DNA of 18,039 nucleotides. It comes from an uncultured Collinsella sp. GTDB taxonomy: Bacteria > Actinomycetota > Coriobacteriia > Coriobacteriales > Coriobacteriaceae. Where the stretch lies: contig CAAENO010000069.1 in assembly GCA_900757385.1 (NCBI GenBank), forward strand, positions 1 to 18,039, in the 5' to 3' direction. Below the pieces are notes generated by a model, which was not told the DNA's origin, made no database searches, and saw nothing but the letters and a program-made list of their open reading frames with translations. The translations under genes and the position numbers were made by a program. Below, one piece after another: positions 8,601-13,669 of this stretch; the stretch's first letter is position 1, and each line of letters begins with the position of its first letter.

Positions 8601-9271
8601 GTGATCGATGTGAGCGCAGCGCTTCCCATGCCCGTAAGGCTTACGACATTTTTGTCGTCGATGGTCGAGGGCACCTCCAACGTGGTAATGCCCGCGTCGC
8701 CATACTCGATAGAAATTTCGTTGGTGAGGCTATCGATCGAGAAGTAGTACTGCGCGGGGGTCTGCTCGCCGGCCACGTAGCCATCGTCGTATTCGCCCTT
8801 TACGCCCGTGGCGCCCTTCGAGGTTGCCCAGAGTTCAAGTTCCTCGCTCCAGGTCGCCTCGGTGCCGGAAGCCTCCTCTTGCTTTTGCTGCTCGGCGAGC
8901 TCCTTGCCCTCGACAAGACCGGTGGCGAGCGTACCCGCAGGTGTGCTCTCGGTCTGCCCGGCGCCCGTCAGGCCCGCCGCCGATGCAATCTCGGAGGCCG
9001 GGGGCGTAGGGGTGTCACCGGTATCGGGCACTGTGGGGTCGGCAGCGCCGGCATCGGACGCGGGGTCGGCGGCGTTGGCGGCATCGGCATCGGGCGCGGC
9101 GTCGGCGGGGTCGGCGGCGTCTACTTGGTCGACATCCGTCTGCACAAAGGTGCTATCGGTGGTGAGCACCTCAGCAAACGCGCCCACAGGCAACGAGCCC
9201 GTCACCATGGTGAGGGTCACCGCGGCAATGGTCAGGCGGCGGCAAAGCGCTCGAATAGTAGTCCACCTCAT
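2657..9271 (-). CDS. Giant cell-wall-anchored surface protein with BspA-like leucine-rich repeats (surface gene 1)
   Basis: This is a 2204-residue secreted adhesin-like protein. The start at 9271 is chosen because GGAAAGGA lies just upstream; a longer in-frame start at 9295 lacks such a site. Domains in order are: signal peptide 1-33 (AFA/E); Ala/Asp/Pro-rich low-complexity segment about 40-115; BspA-type leucine-rich repeats about 174-450; beta-rich Ig-like region about 490-1090; an unusual long, mostly helical region about 1090-1700 with a Gly/Ala-rich hydrophobic stretch near 1594-1622; a carboxypeptidase-regulatory-like fold about 1700-1790; a Big-1/invasin-like Ig domain about 1900-2000; a chitobiase C-terminal-like domain about 2004-2093 (IWYTTND); and a PEPKPEP stalk. 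LVNTGD at 2170 is followed by a hydrophobic helix and KRRKR, a sorting signal. The ligand is unknown. An inverted-repeat operator candidate lies upstream (9332-9365). Confidence 0.88.
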   Translation of the reverse strand: MRWTTIRALCRRLTIAAVTLTMVTGSLPVGAFAEVLTTDSTFVQTDVDQVDAADPADAAPDADAANAADPASDAGAADPTVPDTGDTPTPPASEIASAAGLTGAGQTESTPAGTLATGLVEGKELAEQQKQEEASGTEATWSEELELWATSKGATGVKGEYDDGYVAGEQTPAQYYFSIDSLTNEISIEYGDAGITTLEVPSTIDDKNVVSLTGMGSAALTSITFAPNSHVRSVGGLGGSSIKEIALPDSVEELKSYAFYKSKTLQTVTWPNNAAFTTIPEQAFKECEQLDDKVVATLPPSVKTIDYLAFAYCGVPQFYVSDTTVLTFTQINVPGTVERIERNAFDGCSFVSSVTIGDGVKYIGAHAFASLDPAIAGKEIVLPKSVEMIEWGAFENTRYGNETNHNAVALRVMNPDLQFGEAGYSGDYNERVTIDGVTYAIPFSEGQTIYAYATDSTGNPSMVKKLADAVADRKDSVDSSKPAYTFEWMGEAAQVTGKLPQSATATLVQAGQSTPLAVGDDGSFTADALSKTAATLRISLSGYYDMVLARPGDQMTGTWNIGEIKTEDFTKIPTSRAIELNVAYLEPVAGQDKTERIELDSLDNIDLTVKSGGKTLKPAKGDKENDFRIQGTALVVSQAIADADQDLEITLEPKDSLRLGGATATVKPSAGKVDIDLKPWGTATVTTKGDYQGANRVLVFRTSDGKLVADGVTYLMGYEDDGTTPIMKAETPRLKAGSYTIVAFNKTSYDIQATSYSTFSRLGLTVGKHIAQKQVKIEDGKQLDVTLDVPTFDVETYRAERGLTAGSVIADSSAVVGVETELRIHYELKDSQAAKIEIPLAKDAVEDVSAGAREAGASSDAMWAGTTWEGDNLVLDMKKSAGADVFVRFKPKAAGIYAISPLITLGEVTLPLGSTTLEVSGSRIEVDNTDVHSLLGNVAYVYAAPGKSVQLTVGTGSSAAKYTGKTNKLGRAKIEYELPQDTLAAERVTLEARVGSTDVAAAAAEVTARNYVRYVPGASVWNFDVTYRGGTQNLVKDGKDTGKSLWTFHHLPQKKNAYWTFDITLEVGNEEAADTLDLYVDCVDGKTVTIPLTQKSREGTRVRYVAEYVDEGYLKLLDEFNKANDSTYVNCGNFEQIFMPQTYRISNAQLMTMLSFDAKASAKKHSAAAEERQQEFSNAVQQWHEYMMDNSFNDVDEAFNDAIDQMVADALAEEGKDGKDEGGNARKVRRAPAAGSGEGEADNEAAQFAAELKAAVGGSSALLTKQGDSYGVNVDKMIFEDAYGTGEDWYQELASAQGANAADAAALKELVDHASRAEFIAQQAEDLVGQSMGIGQLNQYGSWNDATAAALNKCAGIKASEYNGQSTSGFNDLAHALGSSLSYKAADDDTVKGFKVAAPDGEQTAYIESEFIENSNNNKNQALLFNSIAMQCDILDNLYDNWNVVHSLNNSTIRGWLMAWKRNGDVSAHMKLIRTIRSLKSYKIECEMFGQVFKTDAWKAAGQAFPAATQGIGIFTGIYGVNDASKNWENVNVRMQKVKGEREGYELQHTRLLAKPEKTEDDWKCIYALRDAMEKARAFEDLLYRQLCHDSTDVAVGSIMTIAGVLTAGSAGTVVGAAYDAASTSVGSERAIKLTNAECAYDVACEQVERACQNRITVNWGELTDAEVYKANKDGLISDEKMQSIFEARYRNVAAKAAPDPAGVVYEGLLSNTVEDATVELWSADDAAGTNAARWDAEEYEQENPLATGADGAYNWNTPTGWYQVRVTKDGYEEARSAWLRVPPIQTEVNIGLVSTAAPEVASAHACTDCVEVEFAQYMDASDDAVSALDARGLGDVTYTWLDKQDDPNGKPLSRVLRIRYADACEAGSTVSFELDGARNYAGKAMARWASGELVVGVRADKLKLNVEQAVTMLEGGDFELVAHVTDKAGKPFAGAKVSVGLESSAICSVDATQAVTGEDGAATFVLHGALPGLTTLTAAVDGTALSKQVDVRVSAEAVRPARPVATIGATTFGAWSPKENYITVPKGAKLELSAEDGTTIWYTTNDTCPCRDEGRVKYTEPIALDSNMYVRIAAQRSGMSYSEYSERLNITITVTDEAVPDPKPEPGPEPEPKPEPKPTPGGDEQGGGAGGSGGTGVPAGGSTSTTTTVTTDKSKGKGKNGKKSDNAALVNTGDATAMTVAALGIAGATVAAAGIAATKRRKR
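2916..2970 (-). repeat. Short tandem repeats coding the Pro-rich stalk of surface protein 1
   Basis: Imperfect GGCTTGGGCTCG-like repeats encode alternating Pro, Glu and Lys residues (PKPEP/PGPEP type) just before the Gly-rich linker and anchor. Such stalks usually span the cell wall. The DNA is slippage-prone, so copy number may vary between strains. Confidence 0.6.
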
Positions 9272-9331
9272 GGTCGTTCCTTTCCTGCAAACCAAAAGTC
9301 ATCCAGCGTAATCGTTGTCCAAAAACAAAGC

Positions 9332-9365
9332 GAACGGTAGGTTCATATATACGAACCTACCGTTC
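9332..9365. promoter_or_regulatory. Inverted repeat P1, operator candidate upstream of surface gene 1
   Basis: GAACGGTAGGTTC (9332-9344) and GAACCTACCGTTC (9353-9365) are perfect 13-bp complements around the 8-bp spacer ATATATAC. The TAGGTTC half ends 66 nt before the surface gene 1 start. Two related sites precede the other two surface genes. A CTGCG motif begins 16 nt after the first base of GAACC (9369), the same offset as at the other two sites. A role as a transcription-factor operator is inferred from position and conservation. The 13-8-13 geometry also matches tyrosine-recombinase sites. Confidence 0.72.
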
Positions 9366-9376
9366 TATCTGCGCAA

Positions 9377-9411
9377 ACCACCACAAAGGGGACAGGCACC
9401 TTTGTAGTGGT
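9377..9411. repeat. 35-bp REP-like hairpin, copy B
   Basis: This has the same sequence and orientation as copy A, except for G-to-A in the right arm (CCTTTGTAGTGGT), which leaves one mismatch. It is again followed by TTTTGGACTT and, at the identical distance of 58 nt from its first base, by the first TCTCGATCTGTAAC half-site. On the minus strand it lies between the end of surface gene 2 and the P1 site of surface gene 1, so it may reduce read-through. Confidence 0.88.
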
Positions 9412-9433
9412 TTTGGACTTAGCCGGCCGGTTT

Positions 9434-9571
9434 GTCTCGATCTGTAACGGTAAGAGGCCGAATTTCTCGCTAGGCGTTACAGATTGAGACGTTATGTTGG
9501 CCACCCGCCGGTTCATCTCAATCTGTAACAGATAGAGCCGTTTCTGCTGGCTAGGTGTTACAGATTGAGAT
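9434..9571. repeat. Two-unit array of alternating TGTAACA half-sites (hairpins h4-h5)
   Basis: Unit h4 pairs GTCTCGATCTGTAACG (9434-9449) with CGTTACAGATTGAGAC (9475-9490) with one G-T wobble. The A-to-G change at the inner end of the left arm is matched by a C in the right arm. Unit h5 pairs ATCTCAATCTGTAACA (9515-9530) perfectly with 9556-9571. Loops are 25 nt, half-sites are 40 bp apart and units 81 bp apart, as in the array at 2404-2620. It lies immediately after surface gene 2. Confidence 0.85.
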
Positions 9572-9606
9572 CTTGCTGAGGCGGAAACGAGGGCCTCCGC
9601 CGAAAC

Positions 9607-11601
9607 CTAGTTCTCGCGGCGCTTTGAGGCGATGCCGATGGCTGCTGCGATGGCGCCGGCGAGGCTCATGGCCGCGGCGACAAGTCCGGTGCTGTCACCC
9701 GTTGCGGCGAGGGTGGCATCGCTGGTCTTGGCAGCGGGCTTGACGGCCGGAGTCTTGGTGGTCGAGACGGTCGTAGTAATCGTGGCGGTCGTTGGCGCCT
9801 GACCCGGCTTGGTCTCGGGCTTGGTCTCGGGCTCGGGCGTCGGCTTGGGGTCCGGCGTCGGCGTCGGCATTGCTTCAGGCGTCATCGTAAGATTGGTATA
9901 GACCCACATGGTGGTCGTCTTACCGTCTCTATCGAGATTCTCCGCATCGGATTCGTTCCACCAGTAGCCATAAGTCTTGCCGTTAATTGTGACCCTAGTG
10001 TCACGAGTAAAGTAGAAACCCTCATGCGACTTGAGATAAAAACCGTAGCTGTAGGTCTTCCCAGCCTCAAACGCATCAATGTGGTTCTCGATATTTTGAT
10101 CCCAGAACCATGCCGAGTTCACTCCAGCGCCATCCTCAGAATTCCAGAACTCGCACTGATACCAATAACGAGTGTCGTCGGACGTAGCGCCCGTGAACAC
10201 CGGCTTATCGCCGTCTTTGAACGTGACGGTAGCGCCATTAATCTCGACCGTGTCGATTGCTTGCCACACAAGAGCCTTTTCGCAGGTAAACGATGTGGTC
10301 GGCGCAAGGAACAGACCACCTTCGACTTTCTGAACACTCTTGGCGTTAAGTGGCTCGCCATTGATTGCCACAGTGCAGCCGTTGGCAAACTCATACCCGT
10401 TCTTTTGGCGTAGCATGACAGAATGCATGTAGTGCTTGCCTTCTTCGAACTTGTCGATTCGCTTCATGCCCGGTGTGTACATGCCCTCGTCGGAATACCA
10501 GAAGGCGACGGGATGAAGATCCGTGGGGTCGCTGTTGTCCATCTCCTCCCAGCACTCGTAAGCAATTTCATACTTGTCGTAATCTGCGTATGGTACATGA
10601 GTGGTTGGAGCGGGAGTATCCCCAGCGCGATAGCCGATATATCCTGAACCCAAATCAACGCTATTGATTGCCTGTCCATGAGCAGCTAGCTTTACCACGG
10701 TGTTGAAGTTGTAGCGCAGGTAGTAATCGGTCCTTGTTTCATGGACAACGATTTGAGCTGGTCTATCGGAGGTGCTATCAGGATCGCCGATGAGGATGCC
10801 ATCATTATAGTCGGTGCCGTCGAACGTCAACGTTGAAGCAAACGGCACATCCTCGTTGCGGATGAGTGCATAGTTTCCGTCTACAAAGTCGCCACCCGTC
10901 AGGGTCAGCGTCGCGCGCATCTGCCCTTCATATGGCGCAATGGAAATCGTCACGTTCGATTGAGACTGATCGGCGACTTCAACAAGCGCGCCAGTAGCGG
11001 CATCTGCCTTGTAATACTTAGTTTCGGATGCGTTTGATAGCTTATCCGCCACCTCATCTGGGACCGGTCCAAAATCCCATGAGAAACTACCGCCTCCGGT
11101 AAGAGAAATCTCGGGTGGAAGCTCGCATTCCCTGTAGTAGGATTCGACGTTCGTGTCGATTGTCACGCCACCCCCACCCGTCACGTCGGTCACACCGCAG
11201 GGCATAATGGCGTTGTCTGCCGGCATGGCGGCGTTGTTGCTGGAAGCGTTTTGCTCGGCGGGCATTGCATCGCCAGCCCCTTCGACGGTGTCAGCCAAAG
11301 ATACCTGCTGAGTATCGGCCTCGTTCTGAGTTGCCGGAGCAGCCTCGGTTGTCGGTGTTGTCGCCGCATTCGCATCCACCGTAGCCGCCGGCGCCGCAGG
11401 AGCCGCAGCGACCTCACCCGTCGTAGCAGCAGAATCCGCACATTCGGTCGCAAGCGCCACACTCGGCAGTAACAGCTGGCCGACCATGAGCGCGCACGCA
11501 CCGACGCTGGCGACCCTCACACCCGCGCAACGCCAAGTACCGTGAACGAGCGAGCAAGCGCGCTCGCGCTGCGTCTGCTCGGCAAAATGTTGTCCTTGCA
11601 T
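9607..11601 (-). CDS. Cell-wall-anchored surface protein with two beta repeats (surface gene 2)
   Basis: This 664-residue secreted protein starts at the ATG at 11601, because AAGGAGGACGAC sits directly upstream; a longer frame to 11640 lacks such a site. The N-terminus carries the motif QTQRERxCSLVHGTWRC followed by a hydrophobic segment ending VALA, a long signal peptide shared with surface gene 3. An Ala/Thr-rich segment follows. Two related repeats of about 80-95 residues lie near 325-418 and 465-545, each ending in a pattern like F-E-x-G-K-x-Y...G-[YF]-x-F...V-x-I-N-G. A Thr/Pro/Lys stalk leads to LAATGD at 631, a hydrophobic helix and KRREN. LAATG fits the LAXTG signal of class E sortases, so wall anchoring is likely. 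The ectodomain is not assigned to a family. The gene has its own upstream inverted repeat P2. Confidence 0.86.
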   Translation of the reverse strand: MQGQHFAEQTQRERACSLVHGTWRCAGVRVASVGACALMVGQLLLPSVALATECADSAATTGEVAAAPAAPAATVDANAATTPTTEAAPATQNEADTQQVSLADTVEGAGDAMPAEQNASSNNAAMPADNAIMPCGVTDVTGGGGVTIDTNVESYYRECELPPEISLTGGGSFSWDFGPVPDEVADKLSNASETKYYKADAATGALVEVADQSQSNVTISIAPYEGQMRATLTLTGGDFVDGNYALIRNEDVPFASTLTFDGTDYNDGILIGDPDSTSDRPAQIVVHETRTDYYLRYNFNTVVKLAAHGQAINSVDLGSGYIGYRAGDTPAPTTHVPYADYDKYEIAYECWEEMDNSDPTDLHPVAFWYSDEGMYTPGMKRIDKFEEGKHYMHSVMLRQKNGYEFANGCTVAINGEPLNAKSVQKVEGGLFLAPTTSFTCEKALVWQAIDTVEINGATVTFKDGDKPVFTGATSDDTRYWYQCEFWNSEDGAGVNSAWFWDQNIENHIDAFEAGKTYSYGFYLKSHEGFYFTRDTRVTINGKTYGYWWNESDAENLDRDGKTTTMWVYTNLTMTPEAMPTPTPDPKPTPEPETKPETKPGQAPTTATITTTVSTTKTPAVKPAAKTSDATLAATGDSTGLVAAAMSLAGAIAAAIGIASKRREN
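9806..9870 (-). repeat. Short repeats coding the stalk of surface protein 2
   Basis: Imperfect GGCTTGGTCTCGG and GGCGTC repeats encode a Pro/Thr/Glu/Lys-rich wall-spanning stalk (PTPTPDPKPTPEPETKPETK). It is analogous to the stalk of surface protein 1 and may vary in length. Confidence 0.55.
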
Positions 11602-11663
11602 GTCGTCCTCCTTAATCGAGGTTTGTTTCCATGACATCACAGTGCGGCAAACCGGGCGCCACG

Positions 11664-11686
11664 CCTAGGTTCGTACATGCGAACCC
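11664..11686. promoter_or_regulatory. Inverted repeat P2, operator candidate upstream of surface gene 2
   Basis: TAGGTTC (11666-11672), spacer GTACATGC and GAACC (11681-11685) match P1 and P3. The outer parts of the arms are not symmetric here. The half-site ends 64 nt before the start codon. CTGCGCAAAC begins at 11697, exactly 16 nt after the first base of GAACC, as at P1. Since surface gene 3 ends in its own terminator just upstream, a promoter for surface gene 2 is expected in this region. Confidence 0.66.
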
Positions 11687-11707
11687 GCTTCCCTGCCTGC
11701 GCAAACG

Positions 11708-11749
11708 CAAAAGCCGCCACGCGGGGACGCAAATCCCTGCGCGGCGGCT
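11708..11749 (-). terminator. Intrinsic terminator of surface gene 3
   Basis: On the minus strand AGCCGCCGCGCAGGGA pairs over 16 bp with TCCCCGCGTGGCGGCT (one wobble, one mismatch) around TTTGCG. TTTT and then GCGTTT follow. It lies 49 nt after the surface gene 3 stop codon and before the P2 site, separating the transcription units of surface genes 3 and 2. Confidence 0.85.
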
Positions 11750-11798
11750 CAATCAAGCGCACCGAGGTTTTATGCCCTGCATGCCCTAGGCAAAATTG

Positions 11799-13445
11799 CT
11801 ATTCCTCGCGACGACGCGCGGCGGCGATGCCGGCGGCTGCAACCGTGGCACCAGCGACGCTCATGGCGGCAACACTCAACGCGGCGCTATCGCCCGTGGC
11901 CGCGAGAGTAGAGGCCGTCGCCTTCGAAGCCGTGACGGATACCTTGGCGGCAGCAGGCTTTACATTCACGGCCGAACCAGTCTGTGTCGAAGTTTGGGTC
12001 GTCGCCCCCGTCGTGCCCGTCGAGCCCTCGCCTCCCGGCTGCGGCTTGGGAGTCGGTGCCGGATCGGGAGCAGGCGTAGCACCTCCGTCGAATACGATAT
12101 GCGCGACCTTGGCGATCTTGTCCGCATCGCGATCGGCCCTCAAAACGCCTTCGCCGGGCTCACCAATCGTCTGTCCCCAAAAATCAGAATATTCAAATCG
12201 GTTGCCCAGCGCCATGGGACGGGCACCCAGCTTTTGGTAGTCACGCACCACGCCGCTGACGGGAAGCACGATCTTCCCTCCCTCGCCGATAACGATCATG
12301 CCAGCGGGGCCGTTGGCGGTCGTGAAGTTGTCGGCAACGATCGCTCCATCGCTGCCCTGGGCAACAACGGAGCCGTTTTTAATTTGGATGCTTCCGCCCT
12401 CGATCGCACTTCCCGAGCTGGTATGCAGGCCGTACGTGTCATTAGAATACCGATCTTTCGAGGCGCTGGCGATCGCGGTCACAAACGTGTTCTTTCCATC
12501 GATGATGATATCGGCAGTGGCATCGTCGCCCATTCCGGCCGCCTCGATACCCACGGCACCCCAGTTGCCGCCCGAAGCGTCGGCAATCGCGGTCACGAGC
12601 GAATCGCCTGCAATCTCGACACGCGAGGCGCCGTTGTTGACACGGGACACAATTCCCTGAGATTCCAGGGTGGATTCGGCCTTGACCGTCACCTTTGAGC
12701 CAGAGCCAATTGACACGCGACCACCCTTGTTGCTCTGTCCGTCATGCTCCCATGTAAACTCGCCATCTCCCCTGGGTGCGCCGTTAGTGGCATAGATGCC
12801 CGTCACGTAACCGTAGTACCCGTCGCCGGACTCCGTCGCACGTCCCGCCTTTACATCGACAGTCGCGCCGTTTTTAATGGTCACGTCGCCACCAAACGTA
12901 GTTATGGCCTCGGCGTTCTCGCACTCCTCGCCATTCGCATCCGTACCCGTCGCCGTCACGTTGACCGTGGTGCCGTCGATGGTCACATCTCCGCCAATAA
13001 TACCGTCACCCGCCGCCGTGATGACGTCGGTCTGGCCCGTCGCGTTGAGCGTGCCGCCGCCCGTTATGGCAAGGTTGCCGCCCGAGACCTCGATGGCGCT
13101 CTGGCCAGCATCGGCCGTAACGGTGTTGGTGTTGGTCACGCCGATATTGAGATTACCCTCGGCGCTGATGCCGCCGCCGTTATAGCCGTTGAGCTGCATG
13201 TCGTCGGCACCGTTCCAAGACCACGTGCCCGCATCGTCGCTGACGGCAGCGCCCGCGTTGTACTGCGTGCCGCCCACATTGATCCAATCGGCTGCCAAGG
13301 CAACATTCGGCAGCAGCAACTGACCGACCATAAGCGCACACGCGCCGGCGCAAGCTATTTTGGCACCCACACAACGCCAAGTACCGTGAACCAGCGAGCA
13401 GGTACGCTCGCGTTGAGTTTGCTTGTCAAAGTGACTTGCGTTCAT
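11799..13445 (-). CDS. Cell-wall-anchored beta-helix-like surface protein (surface gene 3)
   Basis: This 548-residue secreted protein begins at the ATG at 13445, preceded by AAGGAGGGCGTT. The upstream extension of the frame to 13517 runs through a repeat hairpin and is rejected. The N-terminus repeats the QTQRERxCSLVHGTWRC-plus-hydrophobic signal of surface gene 2, cleaved after VALA. Residues from about 55 to 440 are short strand-turn repeats rich in Gly, Asn, Thr and Ala (IEVSGGNLAITGGGTLNATG and similar), typical of parallel beta-helix, Cthe_2159-like carbohydrate-binding surface proteins; a polysaccharide ligand is a guess. A Pro/Thr-rich stalk, LAATGD at 514, a hydrophobic helix and RRREE form the sorting tail. 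It is divergent from the LuxR-type regulator gene, with the P3 site between them and a terminator after it. Confidence 0.86.
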   Translation of the reverse strand: MNASHFDKQTQRERTCSLVHGTWRCVGAKIACAGACALMVGQLLLPNVALAADWINVGGTQYNAGAAVSDDAGTWSWNGADDMQLNGYNGGGISAEGNLNIGVTNTNTVTADAGQSAIEVSGGNLAITGGGTLNATGQTDVITAAGDGIIGGDVTIDGTTVNVTATGTDANGEECENAEAITTFGGDVTIKNGATVDVKAGRATESGDGYYGYVTGIYATNGAPRGDGEFTWEHDGQSNKGGRVSIGSGSKVTVKAESTLESQGIVSRVNNGASRVEIAGDSLVTAIADASGGNWGAVGIEAAGMGDDATADIIIDGKNTFVTAIASASKDRYSNDTYGLHTSSGSAIEGGSIQIKNGSVVAQGSDGAIVADNFTTANGPAGMIVIGEGGKIVLPVSGVVRDYQKLGARPMALGNRFEYSDFWGQTIGEPGEGVLRADRDADKIAKVAHIVFDGGATPAPDPAPTPKPQPGGEGSTGTTGATTQTSTQTGSAVNVKPAAAKVSVTASKATASTLAATGDSAALSVAAMSVAGATVAAAGIAAARRREE

Positions 13446-13469
13446 AACGCCCTCCTTGGTCGTAGGGAC

Positions 13470-13504
13470 ACCACCACAAAGGCGCCTGTCCCCTTTGTGG
13501 TGGT
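13470..13504. repeat. 35-bp REP-like hairpin, copy C, in the leader of surface gene 3
   Basis: This is a perfect 13-bp stem ACCACCACAAAGG/CCTTTGTGGTGGT with loop CGCCTGTCC, in the opposite orientation to copies A and B. It lies between the P3 site and the ribosome-binding site of surface gene 3, so it would fold in that mRNA leader. Without these 35 bp the leader would be 62 nt, matching the 66 and 64 nt of the other two surface genes, which suggests insertion. No T run follows on the minus strand. Confidence 0.88.
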
Positions 13505-13540
13505 CCTGTACCACCAAGATGTGTCAAATGACTCCGTATG

Positions 13541-13566
13541 CCTAGGTTCGTAGATGTGAACCTAGG
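13541..13566. promoter_or_regulatory. Inverted repeat P3 between surface gene 3 and the LuxR-type regulator
   Basis: CCTAGGTTC (13541-13549) and GAACCTAGG (13558-13566) are perfect complements around GTAGATGT. The centre follows the RTANATRY pattern of P1 and P2, and CTGCG starts at 13574, again 16 nt after the first base of GAACC. It sits in the divergent region and could serve both genes, including autoregulation. The size (about 20-26 bp) and symmetry suit a dimeric LuxR-type HTH, but binding is inferred. Confidence 0.72.
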
Positions 13567-13589
13567 CCTCTGCCTGCGGTTTAATTCAA

Positions 13590-13595
13590 TATGAT
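13590..13595 (+). promoter_or_regulatory. Possible -10 element for the LuxR-type regulator
   Basis: TATGAT lies in an AT-rich patch and matches five of six bases of the TATAAT consensus. The sequence 17 bp upstream (CCTCTG) is a poor -35. P3 would be centred about 48 bp before the implied start, a position from which an activator could act. This is a weak call based on sequence alone. Confidence 0.3.
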
Positions 13596-13669
13596 TTCGC
13601 CATCGCCACACGCGTCCCGGGAACGCTACAATCGAGGACACGATCATTCGTCCACCCAAAGGACCGTTC

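Larger units (their letters stand above)
9272..9606. other. Gene-free interval between surface genes 2 and 1
   Basis: This 335-bp interval contains, in transcription order on the minus strand, a small GGCGGA/TCCGCC hairpin next to the surface gene 2 stop (9580-9601). Then come the two-unit TGTAACA array (9434-9571), the ACCACC hairpin copy B, the inverted repeat P1, and the leader and ribosome-binding site of surface gene 1. No convincing consensus -10/-35 promoter and no small gene were recognised. Confidence 0.8.

Noticed and set aside
8174..9340. A 388-codon plus-strand frame covering the N-terminal part of surface gene 1 and the P1 site
   Set aside because: It is antisense to the signal peptide and leucine-rich repeats, has low-complexity Gly/Arg sequence, and looks like a shadow of the Ala/Asp-rich coding tract.
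13446..13517. N-terminal extension of surface protein 3 starting at 13517
   Set aside because: It would read through the inserted 35-bp hairpin, and the ATG at 13445 has AAGGAGG upstream and aligns with the start of surface protein 2.
13449..13540. Consensus -10/-35 promoter for surface gene 3 between P3 and the start codon
   Set aside because: A TTGACA-like hexamer is present on the minus strand, but no acceptable -10 follows at 16-18 bp because the sequence runs into the repeat hairpin.
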